DNA from: an uncultured Bacteroidota bacterium | GTDB lineage: Bacteria; Bacteroidota; Bacteroidia; Bacteroidales; P3 | DNA: 64,000 nucleotides | Assembly (NCBI GenBank): GCA_902774845.1 | Contig: CACYJU010000006.1 | Span: forward strand, 62,001-126,000 | Direction: 5' to 3' | In this document: one piece after another, positions 36,727 through 45,286 of the stretch | Layout: each line of letters starts with the position of its first letter | Numbering within the stretch: the stretch's first letter is position 1 | Notes under the pieces: generated by a model | Told to the model about the DNA's origin: nothing | What the model saw: the letters and a program-made list of their open reading frames with translations, nothing else | Database searches by the model: none | Translations under genes and position numbers: made by a program

Positions 36727-38751
36727 TTACTTCAGGGTGAAGCTTACTTTGCCTATCTCGTTGCCGTTGGCGTAGAGGGTGACCCAGTAGAGGCCGGCCT
36801 CCATGACGACGCTGTCGAGCTTGCGCCAGACGATGCTCACCTTGCGGGAGCCGCCCCAGAACTCGATGTCCTGCTTGGCGGTATACTGAATCTCGGTGTC
36901 GCCGCTCTGGAAGGTGGCGGAGTTGGCGCCCTCGTTGCTGACGAGACGGTTCTTGGCGTTGGAGATGCGAGCGTAGATGGTGATGGTGCCCGGGTCGACG
37001 ACATAGTTGTCGAGGATGGTGGCGTCGATCTTTACCAGCTTGACGTCAGCCCCTTTGGAGGCCTCCTTGACGACGGTACCGCTGATGCTCTTGCCAGGTG
37101 TGGCGGAGAGGTCGGTGGTAACGAGGATGCTGGCTTTCTCGAGTTTCTGGCGGATCTTGTCGCTCTGGCTGTCGAGACGGCGCAGCTCGGTGTTCTCGGA
37201 GCGGAGATGACCGTTCTCGGCTTTCAGCTGCTCGTTTTCGGCGCGGAGACGCTCGATCTCGGCGGCATAGCTGTCGCAGAGTTTCTGGAGTTCAGAGAGC
37301 TTCTGATTCACGCTGCCAGCCGAAGGAGTGGGGGTGTTGGCGGAGACGGAGACGGAAGCGGAGGCTTTGGCGCTGGCTTTCGCTTCGGCAGCCTCTTTCT
37401 CGGCAGCATCAGCCCTATTGTTGGCGACCTCAAGACGAGCTTGGGCTTTGGTGAGGGCAGCCTCTTTGTCGTCGAGCTGCTTCTGGAGTTTGGTTATCTC
37501 AGCCTTCTGACCTTCGACCTGAGCCTGAAGGGTGGCAATCTGCTGGTCGTACTTGGCGTTGGCAGACACATTGGCCGAAGCGGAAGCAGAGATGGAGGCG
37601 TTGGCTTTGGCGAGCTCGGCATCTTTCCTGGAGAGGTCGCTCTGAGCGGAGGAGAGCTGAGCCTCAAGCTCTTTCACGCGAGCGTTGAGGGAGTTGACGT
37701 TGGATTCGAGCTGAGAGGAACGGGAGTTGCATTGGGCGAGCTTGGCCTCCAGCTGCTGGTTGGCGGAGGTGCTGACAGAGACGGACGCTGCGGCAGCATT
37801 TTCGAGTTTCGACACCTTCTCATTGCAAACGGAGAGCTGGGCCTCAAGCTGAGACTTGGACTTCTCGACTTGGGCGAGCTGAGCGTTGAGGTCTTTGACC
37901 TGAGCCTCGAGCTTGACGTTGGCGGAAGCCTGGCCGTTGCCGCTGGCCTTGAGGGAAGCCGTCTGGTCGTTGAGGGCGGCGATGTCGGATTCGAGCTTGC
38001 TTATCTTGGCGCTAAGCTGAGCGTTCTTGCTGTTGAGTTCAGCGTTCTGCTTGGTGAGAGACTCGTTCTGCTTGGTGAGAGCCGAGACGTTGGCGGAGGC
38101 GTCAGCCTTTGCGGAGCCAGAGGCCTTGAGTTCGCCGTTGAGGCCATCGATCTGAGTGTTGAGGGAAGCGATCTGACCGTTGAGGTTGGCGATAACGCCC
38201 TCCTGCTGGGAGACCTGGCGCTGGAGCTTCTCGACCTGAGCCTTGCATTGCGAGTTGTCTTCGGCAGAGGCCGAGACGTTGGCGGAGGCAGAAGCGGAAG
38301 CGTTGGCGCTCTTCTTCAGCTGAGCGATCTCTTTCTCCTGAGCGTCGAGACGGCGCTGGAGTTCTTTAATGACCGACTCCTTGGACTTGAGCTCAGCAAT
38401 CTGGGCGCTGCAGTCGGCCGAAGCCTGAGCGGAAGCGGAGACCTGAGTGTTGGACGACCGGGAAGAGGAGGATCTGGACGACTTGGCGCGACGCAGCTGA
38501 GCGAGGAGGTCGCGAATCTCTGCGGCCTGAGCGTTGATGGTGCTGTCCTTCTGGTGGAGCTGGCCGTCGTATTGCTGGTTGGAGGCCTTGAGGTTGTCGT
38601 ACTGGGTCATGATGCTGTCAAGCCTCTGCTGCATGGAAGCAATCTCCTCGTCCGAGACTTTGTCTTCGTGGTTGCAGGAAATGATTGAGAGAGAGGCAAA
38701 CACGGCCAGAGCCGCGAAGAGAAAAAACCGCTTACTGTAGTTCGTTTTCAT
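36727..38751 (-). CDS. Long coiled-coil lipoprotein with Ser/Ala linkers
   Basis: 674 residues. Lipobox SIISC (Cys26), then roughly 500 residues of heptad-type coiled coil (IAELKSKESVIKELQRRL, LEAQVKDLNAQLAQVEKS, IERLRAENEQLKAENGHLR) interrupted at least six times by short Ser/Ala/Val/Asn runs such as NASASASANVSASA and AAAASVSVSTSAN. The last 115 residues form a probable beta-sandwich (VKLVKIDATILDNYV, QYTAKQDIEFWGGSRKVS, AGLYWVTLYANGNEIGKV). No family function known to me; a periplasm- or envelope-spanning structural protein anchored by lipid is plausible. The long frame on the opposite strand is a shadow. Confidence 0.88.
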   Translation of the reverse strand: MKTNYSKRFFLFAALAVFASLSIISCNHEDKVSDEEIASMQQRLDSIMTQYDNLKASNQQYDGQLHQKDSTINAQAAEIRDLLAQLRRAKSSRSSSSRSSNTQVSASAQASADCSAQIAELKSKESVIKELQRRLDAQEKEIAQLKKSANASASASANVSASAEDNSQCKAQVEKLQRQVSQQEGVIANLNGQIASLNTQIDGLNGELKASGSAKADASANVSALTKQNESLTKQNAELNSKNAQLSAKISKLESDIAALNDQTASLKASGNGQASANVKLEAQVKDLNAQLAQVEKSKSQLEAQLSVCNEKVSKLENAAAASVSVSTSANQQLEAKLAQCNSRSSQLESNVNSLNARVKELEAQLSSAQSDLSRKDAELAKANASISASASANVSANAKYDQQIATLQAQVEGQKAEITKLQKQLDDKEAALTKAQARLEVANNRADAAEKEAAEAKASAKASASVSVSANTPTPSAGSVNQKLSELQKLCDSYAAEIERLRAENEQLKAENGHLRSENTELRRLDSQSDKIRQKLEKASILVTTDLSATPGKSISGTVVKEASKGADVKLVKIDATILDNYVVDPGTITIYARISNAKNRLVSNEGANSATFQSGDTEIQYTAKQDIEFWGGSRKVSIVWRKLDSVVMEAGLYWVTLYANGNEIGKVSFTLK

Positions 38752-39403
38752 GTATTTGTGTGTTTTATTTGTTATCGAATAGGCTGCAAAATTACTCCTT
38801 TTTATAATGACGTTCCAAAAAAGATTTCAACAGATGGTTAGAAACTGCATATTCATTAGGGAACGAGATAGGAGTTGACCTGATTTCTTCAAACGTTAAT
38901 TATCGTGTAATTATCCGTATAATCAATCATTAATTTGAAGATTCTTAGGAAACTGGTTTTACGGTTGGAAAATGTCTTTCTATGGGAGGAGGAAACGAGG
39001 AGGAAAGAAAGTGGGAGGAAACTGGGAGGTGAGTGCAAGGTGAAACGTCATTGATACGTATGGAATACGCTTAAGATACGTAAGAGATACGGAAAGAATA
39101 CGGAGGTGAAATTTATTATATGCTGACAGCCAAGATATTGAATGCTTGGATTGGCAGTATGTTCAGATTATGCCGTATCAGGTTGATACAGTATATTGCT
39201 CTGATTGATATGTCGTTGCGTGCTATCATATAGGATGACGACTGATTTTGCAAAGGTACAAAAATTAAATGGATTTGGCAAGATTTTTTTTCACTTTTTT
39301 CAACAAAAAATGGCACAAAATTTACCAACAAAAATTGTTATTAAAATGGGAGTGACGGAACCTTGGTTTTGAAAAAAAATCCGTATCTTTGCAAACGGAT
39401 TAT
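38752..39403. promoter_or_regulatory. Divergent intergenic region with several -7 boxes
   Basis: No convincing gene. Minus-strand -7 boxes TAATTTTG (38794-38787) and TACCTTTG (39258-39251) face the coiled-coil gene; plus-strand TATCTTTG (39384-39391) faces the outer membrane protein gene. Between them, 38980-39110 holds GGGAGGAAAC-like and (A)GATACG(T/G) words (39050-39100). The distal minus promoter would give a leader of about 500 bases. Confidence 0.55.
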
Positions 39404-40273
39404 ATGATTAATAATAGAGGACATAATGGATGGTATAGCTTGCTGAGGGCCAGCGTTGTAGCTCTGCTTGTAGGTGTGAGCCTTGTGGCGGAGAGCCAGA
39501 CGTCCGGACAGACGCGCTATATGCTTACATTCCGCAACGGAGCGGGCTACGGCAGCTTTCGGGATGTCGGCACCTCGCCAAGACCTTACGAGGAATTGAG
39601 CATAGGGCCAGGACTTGTGTTCTCGGCAGAGATGAAAGGATGGACATTTTCGGGTGGATTTGAAGCACTTGGCGGATTGTCGACCAGCAAGGTAAAGTCC
39701 TTGATAAAGAAGCAGCAGTATACGGGATATTTCGGAGCAGGCGACGTCTTTGTAGAGGCGAGGAAGACGATATGGAGGAACCTGGAGGAGACCTGGAGGA
39801 TAAACCTTGGAGGAGGGCTTTCGAACTATACCAGAGTCTCGTATGCATCGAAGTTTCAGAACGCCTCGTTCGCCTTGAGTGACCTCTTTCAGCCTTACTT
39901 TATATTCCGAGCCGAATACACCATAGCCGACACCAGGAGTATGGCCAAGCTTCCCGGGTGGTTTTCCGCCTTCGGAGAGTTGCGGATAGCGCCGATAGGG
40001 CTGACGTACAGGCCCGGCTTCGCATATATAGACAACTACACCTCGGGGCGCGAGACAGCCGACTATATCTTCAGTTCGTACAGAACCGGAGTGGCCTGGC
40101 TGCCCTACACCTCGATGGCAGCCGGAGTGAGGTTCAACCTGCGGAGCGGCAACCGCATAGGATTAGCATATAGATGGAGTTACAGATCCACGCATGGAAG
40201 CGACTACTGGCAGTATGACGAAGCAAGACACCAGATAATGGTCGATTTCATATTCCTGCTGAAGAAGAAATGA
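39404..40273 (+). CDS. Outer membrane protein, probable beta-barrel, unknown function
   Basis: 289 residues; ATG at 39404, signal peptide (about 1-33, VVALLVGVSLVAESQT), then many amphipathic strands with alternating aromatic residues (YMLTFRNGAGYGSF, FSAEMKGWTFSGGFEAL, WRINLGGGLSNYTRV, RIGLAYRWSYRSTHG, IMVDFIFLL ending). Barrel-like but no family recognised. The start lies only 13 bases after the end of the -7 box, giving a nearly leaderless message. It directly precedes the duplicated T9SS cassette and may be its partner. Confidence 0.75.
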   Translation: MINNRGHNGWYSLLRASVVALLVGVSLVAESQTSGQTRYMLTFRNGAGYGSFRDVGTSPRPYEELSIGPGLVFSAEMKGWTFSGGFEALGGLSTSKVKSLIKKQQYTGYFGAGDVFVEARKTIWRNLEETWRINLGGGLSNYTRVSYASKFQNASFALSDLFQPYFIFRAEYTIADTRSMAKLPGWFSAFGELRIAPIGLTYRPGFAYIDNYTSGRETADYIFSSYRTGVAWLPYTSMAAGVRFNLRSGNRIGLAYRWSYRSTHGSDYWQYDEARHQIMVDFIFLLKKK

Positions 40274-40383
40274 AAAAACGGTTTAATCTTCCCATATAGA
40301 AAAGAAATTTACCCCCAATTTTTATAATCATAAAACCATAATATTATGAAAAAGTATAATCTTTTAAAAGCAAAGCAACTTGC
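40274..40383 (+). repeat. Cassette leader, copy 1
   Basis: About 110 bases covering the intergenic leader and the first codons of the next gene; nearly identical (a few changes) to 42785-42894. Both begin right after the preceding stop codon. Confidence 0.9.
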
Positions 40384-41712
40384 AACCTTGGTTCTTTTAG
40401 TTTTAGTATTTTTCTGTAAATCGGCAAGTTCTCAGTGTGAGAGTCTTGTTGTCGAAGATGCTAGTACAACGGGGTCAATGTATTCAATTGTAAGATACTT
40501 GAACAACACCACGACTGTTGGATATTTTCAGGACTATAACAATGGTTATTTTGTAACAATAGACATTGCTACTGGCACCATATCAGCCAAATCCATAATA
40601 CAACAGTCAGGGTTATTTGTCAGCGATTTTAGAATTTTGAATGATACTGTATATGCTTGCGGCAAGTATCAAGAACAGGGTATTTTATGAAGTTCCACGT
40701 TTCGCACATTGGATCATCAAACCCATTCAAATATGTTCTCATTGATAGCACTACAGAGCTTACAAGAATGGTTGTATACAATAATACCGCAACAGGGAAC
40801 GTGGAAATAATATCTATAGGATACCTTGAGGAATCAATACCCCCATATTTATATCACTATTATCGAGTAGTGGATTGTAAATCATTGAATAACGCGAACT
40901 ATAGAGTACACACATGTTACAGCAGTGGAATTCATAATGAACGATTCTTTGATATTGTTTTGACGGAGAATTATGTTGGACTTGTAGGCTCCATAGGAGA
41001 GAGTACGATAAGCCTACGAAAAGCCAGTCGAAATAGCACTAATATATTTACTGGAGTATTTGACACAATATACGTCTATACATTCCAAGATGTTGAGCCA
41101 GGTTCTCGTTTACATGCCACGGAATTGAAAGGAGACTCAATAGCTGTTGCCTCATATTCGGCAGTATCATCGAATCAGTTTGAAACACGTATTCGTCAAT
41201 ATAACCTGCAAACCATGTCCATGTTGTTTGGATACGCTATTCCAACCAGTACTAAATCTGAACCAAGTGAGCTCTCATACAACAAAAGATTTTCGACTTT
41301 TCTCATGTTGGAACAACTTGAGGTGAATGGGAATCCTTCATTATTTGAATATCAAGTTGTCACACAACGTCCACATAGTCTAGGCGGTTTGGAATCTTAC
41401 TACGTTTCTGGATTTTTTGCACAAAGTATAGCCTCATCTCCAAACAATCGGACTTTTACGTTAGCTGGAGGAAACAAGTTTGCTGAAAAATATGTTTGGA
41501 ATATTAATTACCAAAGTTGCTTTACAAAGACTCGCATTTCATATCGTGACCTAACCCCCATCGGTCATACTATAATAGAAGATGGATACCATGGTTACGA
41601 TGACACACCAAACTGGGAAACAGATTATATACAGACCAATCCGTTAACTTCTGTACAGGATTGTATACATACGTCGCTATTTATTTCCGGAAAGGAGGAT
41701 GAGAATGAGTAA
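40346..41712 (+). pseudogene. Exported T9SS-cassette protein A, copy 1, frameshifted
   Basis: Reading from the ATG at 40346 stops at 40690 (TGA) after 114 residues; the rest continues in the -1 frame to 41712. Joining the two gives a protein of about 455 residues collinear with the intact copy at 42857-44212 (signal peptide MKKYNLLKAKQLATLV, DTVYACG, FMKFHV versus IMKFPV, DCKSLNNANYRV versus DCKSLDSAKYQV, LQTMSMLFGYAI versus LQTMSMLNGHII). One extra T in the ATTTTATG run at about 40683-40686 would restore the frame exactly (GIFMKF). So it is a recent frameshift, a phase-variable or recoded gene, or a sequencing error. Fold unknown; probably beta-rich, propeller-like. Confidence 0.8.
41691..41698 (+). 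promoter_or_regulatory. Strong Shine-Dalgarno for cassette gene B1
   Basis: AAAGGAGG, seven bases before the ATG at 41705 and only one base before the in-frame ATG at 41699, so 41705 is the likely start. Such strong Shine-Dalgarno sites are rare in Bacteroidota. The second cassette has AAAAGGATGAGATA in the same place (44213-44226). Confidence 0.65.
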
Positions 41713-42784
41713 TCGTAATAATAAAATTATTCTCCGCTTTGGAACAGTTTTTTTTACCCTCATTTTATTGGTTAACTCCACTAATATTTTTGCGCAAGAT
41801 ACGGTAAAATTGCGAGATCCAAGATTCCTTTTCCCAAATATTACCGACTCAACATATTTTTATAAGGCAACCAGTAATGCGTTTAATAACCTACCTCTAC
41901 AAACGTTTCTTCCAATACAAGCAGCAGAATGCAAAACACAAAAGAATGGTCAAATGATATATGGGATAAGTGTTTTGATACAGTATCCACATGGGTATCG
42001 GTTCAGCGCTGGTTCTGAATTAGTAGATTGGGATTACGAAACGGATACCATTTGGCTTAAACTTCGGCAAAATATCACACTTGGAGACTCTGTTGTCGGT
42101 CCTGCGATAGATTCTGTACGAATCAATTTACAATCAGAAAGAAAAGTATTCCTTTTTGAAGCATATTGGACCGGGAATGTCGATGGCATTTGGAGTATTT
42201 GGTTTGATAGCATCGTTAGAGAACCTGTAAATTATTTGTTCTGCGAATATTTTGACACACCAGTTCAGATAATGGATACCAGTTTTTTTGTAACAATTGA
42301 GCTAAGGTCCCCCAGAAATTCTATAAATAGCTTATATCCTGGTGTTTATTCTGCAATAGGAACATCAAATACAACCATACAAATTCTTATGTATGATCAC
42401 GCTTTGTCTCCAAATACTTGGTCACTTCATACTGGGGAGTATTGGTTTCCGCTTCTTCCAATCATTGCGCCACAAGGCACACCTCCACCGGGATGGACAC
42501 CAGACCCAAATCCAGATCCAGACCCTACTGAAAGCATCGACAAAGCCGATAACTTCGACTTGAAGATATACCCTAATCCGGCTCGGAGGCAATTTTCGGT
42601 TCAAAGTGGGGTTCAGGTGCTGAGGGTTGAGATGTATGATGTTATGGGGAGGAAGGTGAGAGAGTGGGGAAGCTCGTCGCAAAGCTACGACCTCGACGGC
42701 ATTGCATCGGGATTGTATATGGTGAAGTTAACGACCCCGTCAGTATCGATAACAAAACGGTTGCAGGTCTTAGATAGTAAGTAA
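41705..42784 (+). CDS. T9SS-secreted protein B, copy 1, with type A sorting domain
   Basis: 359 residues. Signal peptide (about 1-30, ending IFAQ), a body of about 250 residues with no recognised family (DTVKLRDPRFLFPNITDSTYFYK, ETDTIWLKLRQ, VFLFEAYWTGN, VQIMDTSFFVTIEL), a proline/aspartate linker (PDPNPDPDPTES) and a C-terminal sorting domain (FDLKIYPNPARRQFSV, VEMYDVMGRKVREWG, GLYMVKL). The type IX system recognises this domain and attaches the protein to the cell surface. Overlaps the end of A1 by eight bases. AT-rich body compared with neighbours. Confidence 0.9.
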   Translation: MSNRNNKIILRFGTVFFTLILLVNSTNIFAQDTVKLRDPRFLFPNITDSTYFYKATSNAFNNLPLQTFLPIQAAECKTQKNGQMIYGISVLIQYPHGYRFSAGSELVDWDYETDTIWLKLRQNITLGDSVVGPAIDSVRINLQSERKVFLFEAYWTGNVDGIWSIWFDSIVREPVNYLFCEYFDTPVQIMDTSFFVTIELRSPRNSINSLYPGVYSAIGTSNTTIQILMYDHALSPNTWSLHTGEYWFPLLPIIAPQGTPPPGWTPDPNPDPDPTESIDKADNFDLKIYPNPARRQFSVQSGVQVLRVEMYDVMGRKVREWGSSSQSYDLDGIASGLYMVKLTTPSVSITKRLQVLDSK

Positions 42785-42894
42785 AAAAACGGTTTGATTT
42801 TCCCATATAGAAAAGAAATTTACCCCCAATTTTTATAATCATAAAACCATAATATTATGAAAAAGTATAATCTTTTAAAAGCAAAGCGACTTGC
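42785..42894 (+). repeat. Cassette leader, copy 2
   Basis: Second copy of the leader plus first codons seen at 40274-40383 (for example CCCATATAGAAAAGAAATTT and ATAATCATAAAACCATAATA are identical). Confidence 0.9.
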
Positions 42895-44212
42895 TGTTTT
42901 ATTTCTTTTTATTTCCTCCATTTTCTGTAATACGGCAAATGCGCAAATGGAGAGTTTTGTCATAAAAGACACAAGTCTAAATTTAATCACGAACTCAAAG
43001 ATTCGTTACGTAAATGACACTGTGGCAGTGGGATATTATCAGGTGTCCAAAAGAGGCTATTTTACGTTGATAGATCTCAAAAATGCTGAAATAACTCATA
43101 AGGTGGTTATAGACACGGATTATTTTCTGGTCAACGATTTTAGGGTACAGGATGACACCGTATATGCCTGCGGTACACGACTGCTTGAATCCACATGGAG
43201 GGGTACTATCATGAAATTTCCAGTTGAAAATCTTACAACAGCACCAAACAAAACTCCCAATCAGTATATAGAAGTCGATAATACCACATCTCTCACGAGG
43301 ATGGTAGAGTATAAAAACGATTTAGAAGGATGCTTTGAAATTGTTGCAATTGGATATAAGGAAGTGGTTGCAACCCCATACAGCTTTAAGTATGGAAGGA
43401 TGGTGGATTGTAAATCACTAGACAGCGCTAAATATCAAGTGCGCGTACGCTATGATAACGGTACCCAGACAGAATGGTATGATGATATTGTACTTACTAA
43501 CAATTATGTTGGAATCATCGGCTCTGTCGGCAATTATACAATCAGTCTTCGCCGAACCCCACGCTTCAGTTCCAATATAATGACAGGAATGATTGATACT
43601 ATCTATTATTACTCTTTCAATCACATTGAACCAGGTTCTCCACAGCATGCGACCGAGATGGGAACCGACTCTATAGCAACGGCATGTTATGTAGTTAACG
43701 CCTCAGGTAAATTTAGAACGCATCTAAGGCAGTTCAATTTGCAGACAATGTCGATGCTAAACGGACATATAATTGCAACAAACACAAAAAGTGAACCTTT
43801 AGAATTGGCATACAACAGAACAAGGAGAACATACCTTTTGCTGGAGCAGCTACCACTCGGAAGTTCTAGCCAATATGAATATCAAATTTTGACACAATTA
43901 CCCGGTGGCATATTCGGAACCAAAACATTTTATGTTCCATCACAGGGTTTTGAAAGCATTGCATCGTCAAGAAACAATGCAGAATTCATCTTGGTTGGTG
44001 GAAGTGTATTTGCTCAAAAAACAATGCCAATTATAGACCCACAAAACTCTTGTTTTAACACGTCTTCCCTACTTATAAAAAACTTAGCCCCTACTATTTA
44101 CTCGACGATTTACGATTATACGACGTCTTCCACACATGTTGAGGGATGGCATCAACTTCCGTTGAATCCTCAACCCATGCAAGTATATAAAAAGTGCTTA
44201 GCAACAGAATGA
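42857..44212 (+). CDS. Exported T9SS-cassette protein A, copy 2 (intact)
   Basis: 451 residues, signal peptide almost identical to copy 1 up to residue 13, then diverged, ending NTANAQ. Body rich in short beta strands with repeating DTV/ACG/GIIGS-type turns (RVQDDTVYACG, DDIVLTNNYVGIIGSVG, ESIASSRNNAEFILVGG), suggesting a beta-propeller. No sorting domain of its own and no catalytic motif seen. It is followed by a protein with a T9SS sorting domain 15 bases downstream, in the same order as in copy 1. Function unknown. Confidence 0.85.
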   Translation: MKKYNLLKAKRLAVLFLFISSIFCNTANAQMESFVIKDTSLNLITNSKIRYVNDTVAVGYYQVSKRGYFTLIDLKNAEITHKVVIDTDYFLVNDFRVQDDTVYACGTRLLESTWRGTIMKFPVENLTTAPNKTPNQYIEVDNTTSLTRMVEYKNDLEGCFEIVAIGYKEVVATPYSFKYGRMVDCKSLDSAKYQVRVRYDNGTQTEWYDDIVLTNNYVGIIGSVGNYTISLRRTPRFSSNIMTGMIDTIYYYSFNHIEPGSPQHATEMGTDSIATACYVVNASGKFRTHLRQFNLQTMSMLNGHIIATNTKSEPLELAYNRTRRTYLLLEQLPLGSSSQYEYQILTQLPGGIFGTKTFYVPSQGFESIASSRNNAEFILVGGSVFAQKTMPIIDPQNSCFNTSSLLIKNLAPTIYSTIYDYTTSSTHVEGWHQLPLNPQPMQVYKKCLATE

Positions 44213-44227
44213 AAAGGATGAGATAAT

Positions 44228-45274
44228 ATGAAAAGATACTTTCTTTTAATTGCTATATTTGTAGTGTTTTATGTTGCTATAAAAAATAGTGTATGCGCTC
44301 AGGATACAGTACGTATAGGTGATCCGAGATTTATGTTTTCGCAAACAACAGACACTAGTTATTTTTACAAATATTTGGGCAACAGAATTTTAACCAGCCG
44401 TCAAAATGTACATGCCACTCATGCCGATAGTTCGGCACGAACGCTGAGTGGGATTTACTACACAATGGAGCACAAAACTAATGGAAAAAGCATTGTGCTC
44501 TATGGAATAGCATTGAGCACAACATTCGCAAACTATGACTATCGCCATTTACCATGGGATCATGCACAAGATACCATCTGGCTCAAAGTGAGACGAGGTG
44601 ACTATGAAAACATTATAGATGGAACACATGCTATAGATTCTGTCAGGATAAGCATTTGGTCGGAAAAAAAGACCCTACTTTTTGACGGACACCCAACGCA
44701 GATTGGAAATGATCCATGGATATTATTTGACAGTATTATCTACGAGGCGGTGCCTCTATATTGTGGATACTTTGAACGTCCTCTATATATTCGCGACACT
44801 AATTTCTACATATCCTTGGAATTGGTGTCGCATTTTGAGACTATGCAAGGGGAAAGTACTTATCCTGGGATTTTTGTCGCATCCGGTTTAATAAACACTC
44901 CGGTCACATGGTACAAACATTATTATTCACTACCAAGTCCCTGTGGGACAACGCACTGGTGTCCTCATACGGAACCCAAACTAGAGTGGCCAGCGATTCT
45001 TCCCATCATAGCTCCACGAGAAAATCCATCTAGTATCGACAAGGCCGATAACTTCGACTTGAAGATTTATCCTAATCCGGCTCGGAGGCAGTTCTCGGTT
45101 CAAAGTGGGGTTCAGGTGATAAGGGTTGAGATGTATGATGTTATGGGGAGGAAGGTGAGAGAGTGGGGAAGCTCATCGCAAAGCTACGACCTCGACGGCA
45201 TCCCGTCGGGATTGTATACGGTGAAGGTGATGAATGCAAAAGGTTCGACAACAAAAAAGATGATGATAAGATAA
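44228..45274 (+). CDS. T9SS-secreted protein B, copy 2, with type A sorting domain
   Basis: 348 residues. Signal peptide ending VCAQ, then a body aligned with copy 1 (DTVRIGDPRFMFSQTTDTSYFYK, AQDTIWLKVRRGD, AIDSVRISIWSEKKTLLF, YIRDTNFYISLELV) but much diverged, and a sorting domain nearly identical even at DNA level (bases 45032-45225 against 42532-42725). The proline-rich linker of copy 1 is missing here. Expected on the cell surface through the T9SS. Confidence 0.9.
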   Translation: MKRYFLLIAIFVVFYVAIKNSVCAQDTVRIGDPRFMFSQTTDTSYFYKYLGNRILTSRQNVHATHADSSARTLSGIYYTMEHKTNGKSIVLYGIALSTTFANYDYRHLPWDHAQDTIWLKVRRGDYENIIDGTHAIDSVRISIWSEKKTLLFDGHPTQIGNDPWILFDSIIYEAVPLYCGYFERPLYIRDTNFYISLELVSHFETMQGESTYPGIFVASGLINTPVTWYKHYYSLPSPCGTTHWCPHTEPKLEWPAILPIIAPRENPSSIDKADNFDLKIYPNPARRQFSVQSGVQVIRVEMYDVMGRKVREWGSSSQSYDLDGIPSGLYTVKVMNAKGSTTKKMMIR

Positions 45275-45286
45275 CTATTAGTTGAT

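Noticed and set aside
37207..38688. 493-codon open frame opposite the coiled-coil lipoprotein
   Set aside because: Antisense shadow; the apparent GGDGD and LLELG runs mirror the Ser/Ala and coiled-coil repeats on the real strand.
39116..39331. 71-codon minus-strand frame in the 38.8-39.4 kb gap
   Set aside because: It spans the minus-strand -7 box at 39251-39258, so its start would lie upstream of the promoter; composition is not protein-like.
40657..41712. Separate gene starting at 40657 or at the ATG 40687
   Set aside because: The protein lacks a signal peptide and begins in the middle of the region collinear with the intact copy 2, so it is the displaced remainder of gene A1.
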